Positions 6,928 to 8,808 of a DNA stretch of 8,808 nucleotides are shown here, in pieces (position 1 is the stretch's first letter; each line of letters begins with the position of its first letter). The notes under the pieces were generated by a model, which was not told the DNA's origin, searched no databases, and was given only the letters and a program-made list of their open reading frames with translations. Source of the DNA: DATILI01 sp035476635 (lineage in GTDB: Bacteria > Pseudomonadota > Gammaproteobacteria > Burkholderiales > Burkholderiaceae_C); NCBI GenBank assembly GCA_035476635.1, contig DATILI010000331.1, forward strand, positions 1-8,808, written 5' to 3'. A program made the position numbers and the translations under genes.

Positions 6928-7431
6928 TTACCGTGTCGACGAGGGTTGCGGCAGCAGGGGTTGCAGCGGAGGCACCGTCACGCCGGGCATCATCGGCTGC
7001 GCAAAGGGTGCGCCGGTGGCGCCCGGCGCGTGCGACAGCGCTGGCGCCTTCATCGCCAGCACGACCGTGCCGGCGGACTTGCCGGTACCTACCCGCAACT
7101 CCACCCCTCGGCTGATGTCGATGGACGACACAACAAGGTTCGCGGCGAGCGTATCCCCCGGCGCAACATCGCGGACGCCAGCGCTGCCGAGATCCAGCAG
7201 CGCGCGCATCCTGGTGCCGGTGCCATACAGTGACACCACGACCGGCATGGGCCCACCGGCGCCCGACATCGACAAGGTCGCAGCCCTGGCCTGCATCAGC
7301 GCGAGGCGCTTTTGCTCCAGGGTGGTTTGCGTTTCGAGGTCGGCCATCTGCTGCAGTACCTGCGAAGCCGATTGCGCCATGGCAATTCCGGAGCTGGCCA
7401 GGGCTAGCATGGCGAGAGCATGCTTAAACAC
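6928..7431 (-). CDS. pilP: PilP-like periplasmic pilus biogenesis protein
   Basis: This 167-residue exported protein has a signal peptide (residues 1-19, cut after AMA), a helical segment rich in Gln/Glu/Leu that may be coiled coil (24-50), and then a small beta domain. The beta domain carries the pattern VVVSLYGTG...ALL...V.PGDTL..N.VV (64-101) typical of the PilP family of type IVb systems. A Pro-rich tail (130-167) follows. The family is thought to bridge inner-membrane parts and the secretin. The start is GTG; it is supported by AAGGAGG 6 nt upstream, the best ribosome binding site in the window, and by the signal peptide it yields. It overlaps the secretin stop by 8 nt. In R64 the order is N-O-P-Q, whereas here P precedes O. 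The Pro-rich tail is longer than I expect for the family. Confidence 0.76.
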   Translation of the reverse strand: MFKHALAMLALASSGIAMAQSASQVLQQMADLETQTTLEQKRLALMQARAATLSMSGAGGPMPVVVSLYGTGTRMRALLDLGSAGVRDVAPGDTLAANLVVSSIDISRGVELRVGTGKSAGTVVLAMKAPALSHAPGATGAPFAQPMMPGVTVPPLQPLLPQPSSTR

Positions 7432-8808
7432 GGCCTGCCTCCTTCATCGGCGCGGCCTTGGCATCGCCATAGACGTCCAGTACGATGACCATCAAGGTGC
7501 GGCTGTTCCCGCCCTTTTGCGTGAGTGTGAGAATTCCGGACGCGTTGTCCGTCACATTGCGGCGCTGCTCGTAGCCGAACAGCACCAGCGTTTCGCCGTC
7601 ATCGAGGTACGCCGTATTCTTCAGCGCCTGTCTGGGAATGCGCGCGTTCTGCACCGTGGAATTCCCGCTCTTGAACTCGCTCAAGGTCAACGAACTGATG
7701 TTCAGCTGGTAGTCCAGGAAGATGCGGTTGTCGTCGAGGATGCGAGGAACAAAATTGCCCGTTAGACCAACCGTGCGCGTTGTCGTCAGGATCTCGTTGG
7801 AAACGCCGACATTCGGAACCACCGTGGTCTTGTTCGACTCGACGTAGCTCACGTCTTCGGCCACTTGGAATGGGGCTGCCTGACCGTTGGCGGTGACAAC
7901 ACTCGTACTCTGGATGTCCGTCACATCGCCGAGGCTGCGCAGTGCTTGCAGCATCACTTCGGCCGTGGAAGCGCCGCTGGAGAGCTTGAACGTCAGCTGC
8001 GATGCGGTCCCGGCATTCGGCGTCGGCATGCCCCCTGGAAGAAAATCCACCTTGCGCGTGCCCGCGGCGTTCGCCAAGGCGGCACGGATCGACACGCCGT
8101 TGACCGCTTCGTCGGTCACGCTCATCCGGTAGATCTTCACGCCCACGAATACGTTTCGGGCAAATCGACCGTTCACGTAGGCAATGTAGTTGGCGATCCG
8201 TTCCAGCGTCGGGGGTGTAGCGGTCACGGTGACCATGCCCAGGCCTGGATTGCCAACAACACCCACTACGGGTGTACCACCTTTGCCGCCGCCTGTAGCC
8301 AGCGCGGAAGCAGCCGTGCCTGACTGTCCTTGTTCGGCGAGAACGAACCCTCGAACACCTTGCAGAACCGATTCGAACGGGTTGATGGTCATGTTGCCCG
8401 ACACGGACACATTCCCGGACGTACCACCCGAAGCACCGGCGCCGGCACCGGTTGCGCTTGCGCTGCCGCCCGAAGCGCCCCCAGTGCCACCGCCTGCACC
8501 GGCCAAGGAGATAGAAGCGGATACCTGATCTTCCCCGGTGGGCAGATAGACGCTGAACGTGCGTGTCTCTTCACGAAAGAAGACGACTTCATGGCTCTTG
8601 GCGTCGAAGCGCCAGTACAGTTCATTGGACCGGGCAAGCAGATCGAGAAAGCCTGAGAGAGTGCCGGACCAGTTGTAGCCCGTTGCCGCTTGCGCATTGG
8701 CCGCGTTCTGCCCCAGCGTGCCTGATGGCTGCTGCTGCCGGGCGGTTCGGCGCACGGCAAGGCCCGTGGCACGCGTGATGTCGGCGATCACGCCATCGAA
8801 GTTCTGAA
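7424..8808 (-). CDS. pilN: PilN-like outer-membrane secretin (5' end outside window)
   Basis: This is the outer-membrane channel through which the pilus leaves the cell. The frame is open through the right edge, and 460 residues plus the stop are visible; the signal peptide (a lipoprotein signal in R64 PilN) and the first N-terminal residues are missing. In order: an N0-like piece FDGVIADITRATG right at the edge; a second small domain up to about residue 90; a long Gly/Ala/Ser linker; an N1-like module LERIANYIAYVNGRFARNVF (visible residues 201-220); and the C-terminal secretin beta domain. That domain includes NFVPRILDDNRIFLDYQLNI (351-370), the bend QNARIPRQ, and a closing strand LDDGETLVLFGYEQ. 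The final stretch SRTLMVIVLDV ends the barrel. Any GTG near the edge is only an internal codon. The stop overlaps the GTG of pilP by 8 nt. Confidence 0.9.
   Translation of the reverse strand, partial: QNFDGVIADITRATGLAVRRTARQQQPSGTLGQNAANAQAATGYNWSGTLSGFLDLLARSNELYWRFDAKSHEVVFFREETRTFSVYLPTGEDQVSASISLAGAGGGTGGASGGSASATGAGAGASGGTSGNVSVSGNMTINPFESVLQGVRGFVLAEQGQSGTAASALATGGGKGGTPVVGVVGNPGLGMVTVTATPPTLERIANYIAYVNGRFARNVFVGVKIYRMSVTDEAVNGVSIRAALANAAGTRKVDFLPGGMPTPNAGTASQLTFKLSSGASTAEVMLQALRSLGDVTDIQSTSVVTANGQAAPFQVAEDVSYVESNKTTVVPNVGVSNEILTTTRTVGLTGNFVPRILDDNRIFLDYQLNISSLTLSEFKSGNSTVQNARIPRQALKNTAYLDDGETLVLFGYEQRRNVTDNASGILTLTQKGGNSRTLMVIVLDVYGDAKAAPMKEAGRV
7438..7444 (-). promoter_or_regulatory. 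Strong ribosome binding site deciding the GTG start of pilP
   Basis: AAGGAGG on the minus strand lies 6 nt before a GTG and inside the last codons of the secretin gene. It is close to the full anti-Shine-Dalgarno complement and fixes the start of the signal peptide. Confidence 0.75.
8396..8502 (-). other. Gly/Ala/Ser low-complexity linker inside the secretin
   Basis: About 36 codons encode almost only Gly, Ala, Ser and Thr (for example GAGGGTGGASGG). They lie between the N-terminal domains and the following part of the secretin. A flexible unstructured linker is the likely protein-level meaning. The run is imperfect at the DNA level, with no clean tandem unit, so it is a composition feature rather than a satellite repeat. 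Confidence 0.6.

Noticed and set aside
8789..8791. GTG near the right edge as the start of the secretin gene
   Set aside because: The frame continues to the edge with the N0-like sequence QNFDG directly before it, and no signal peptide follows the GTG, so the gene begins outside the window.

Overview
The window is one continuous block of genes on the minus strand that together encode most of a type IVb pilus machine. It most resembles the thin/conjugative pilus (pil) clusters of the IncI1 plasmid R64 and of integrative elements of the pKLC102/PAPI-1 type. The DNA is GC-rich, codon use is biased to G/C at third positions, and the protein families point to a beta- or gammaproteobacterium. A plasmid or integrative conjugative element is the likely carrier, but no transfer, replication or integration gene lies inside the window, so the replicon type is an inference. 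Host order is uncertain (Burkholderiales-like by general feel only).

Read in the direction of transcription (right to left), the layout is: secretin PilN (5' end outside the window); PilP-like small periplasmic protein; PilO-like bitopic accessory protein; PilQ assembly ATPase; PilR inner-membrane platform; PilS major prepilin; a PilM-like small membrane protein; a PilV-like second prepilin without a shufflon; and a PilT/PilU-family second ATPase whose 3' end is cut by the left edge. Neighbouring genes overlap by 4 to 20 bases or are separated by at most 53 bases. No promoter or terminator was recognised, so the block reads as one operon whose promoter lies to the right of the window.

The genes form a coherent machine. 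PilN is the outer-membrane pore. PilP and PilO are periplasmic and inner-membrane partners. PilR is the membrane platform that PilQ drives with ATP to assemble PilS. PilV is a minor or tip subunit, PilM is an accessory of unknown role, and the last ATPase may drive depolymerisation. No prepilin peptidase and no lytic transglycosylase is present, although both prepilins have clear cleavage sites, so those activities must come from outside the window.

The points most worth a second look are these: the gene order differs from R64 (P before O; M moved between S and V; peptidase and transglycosylase genes absent between S and V); the retraction-type ATPase has three altered motif positions; and a GC-rich hairpin sits just ahead of the major pilin gene. 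There is no gene-free stretch longer than 53 bases.
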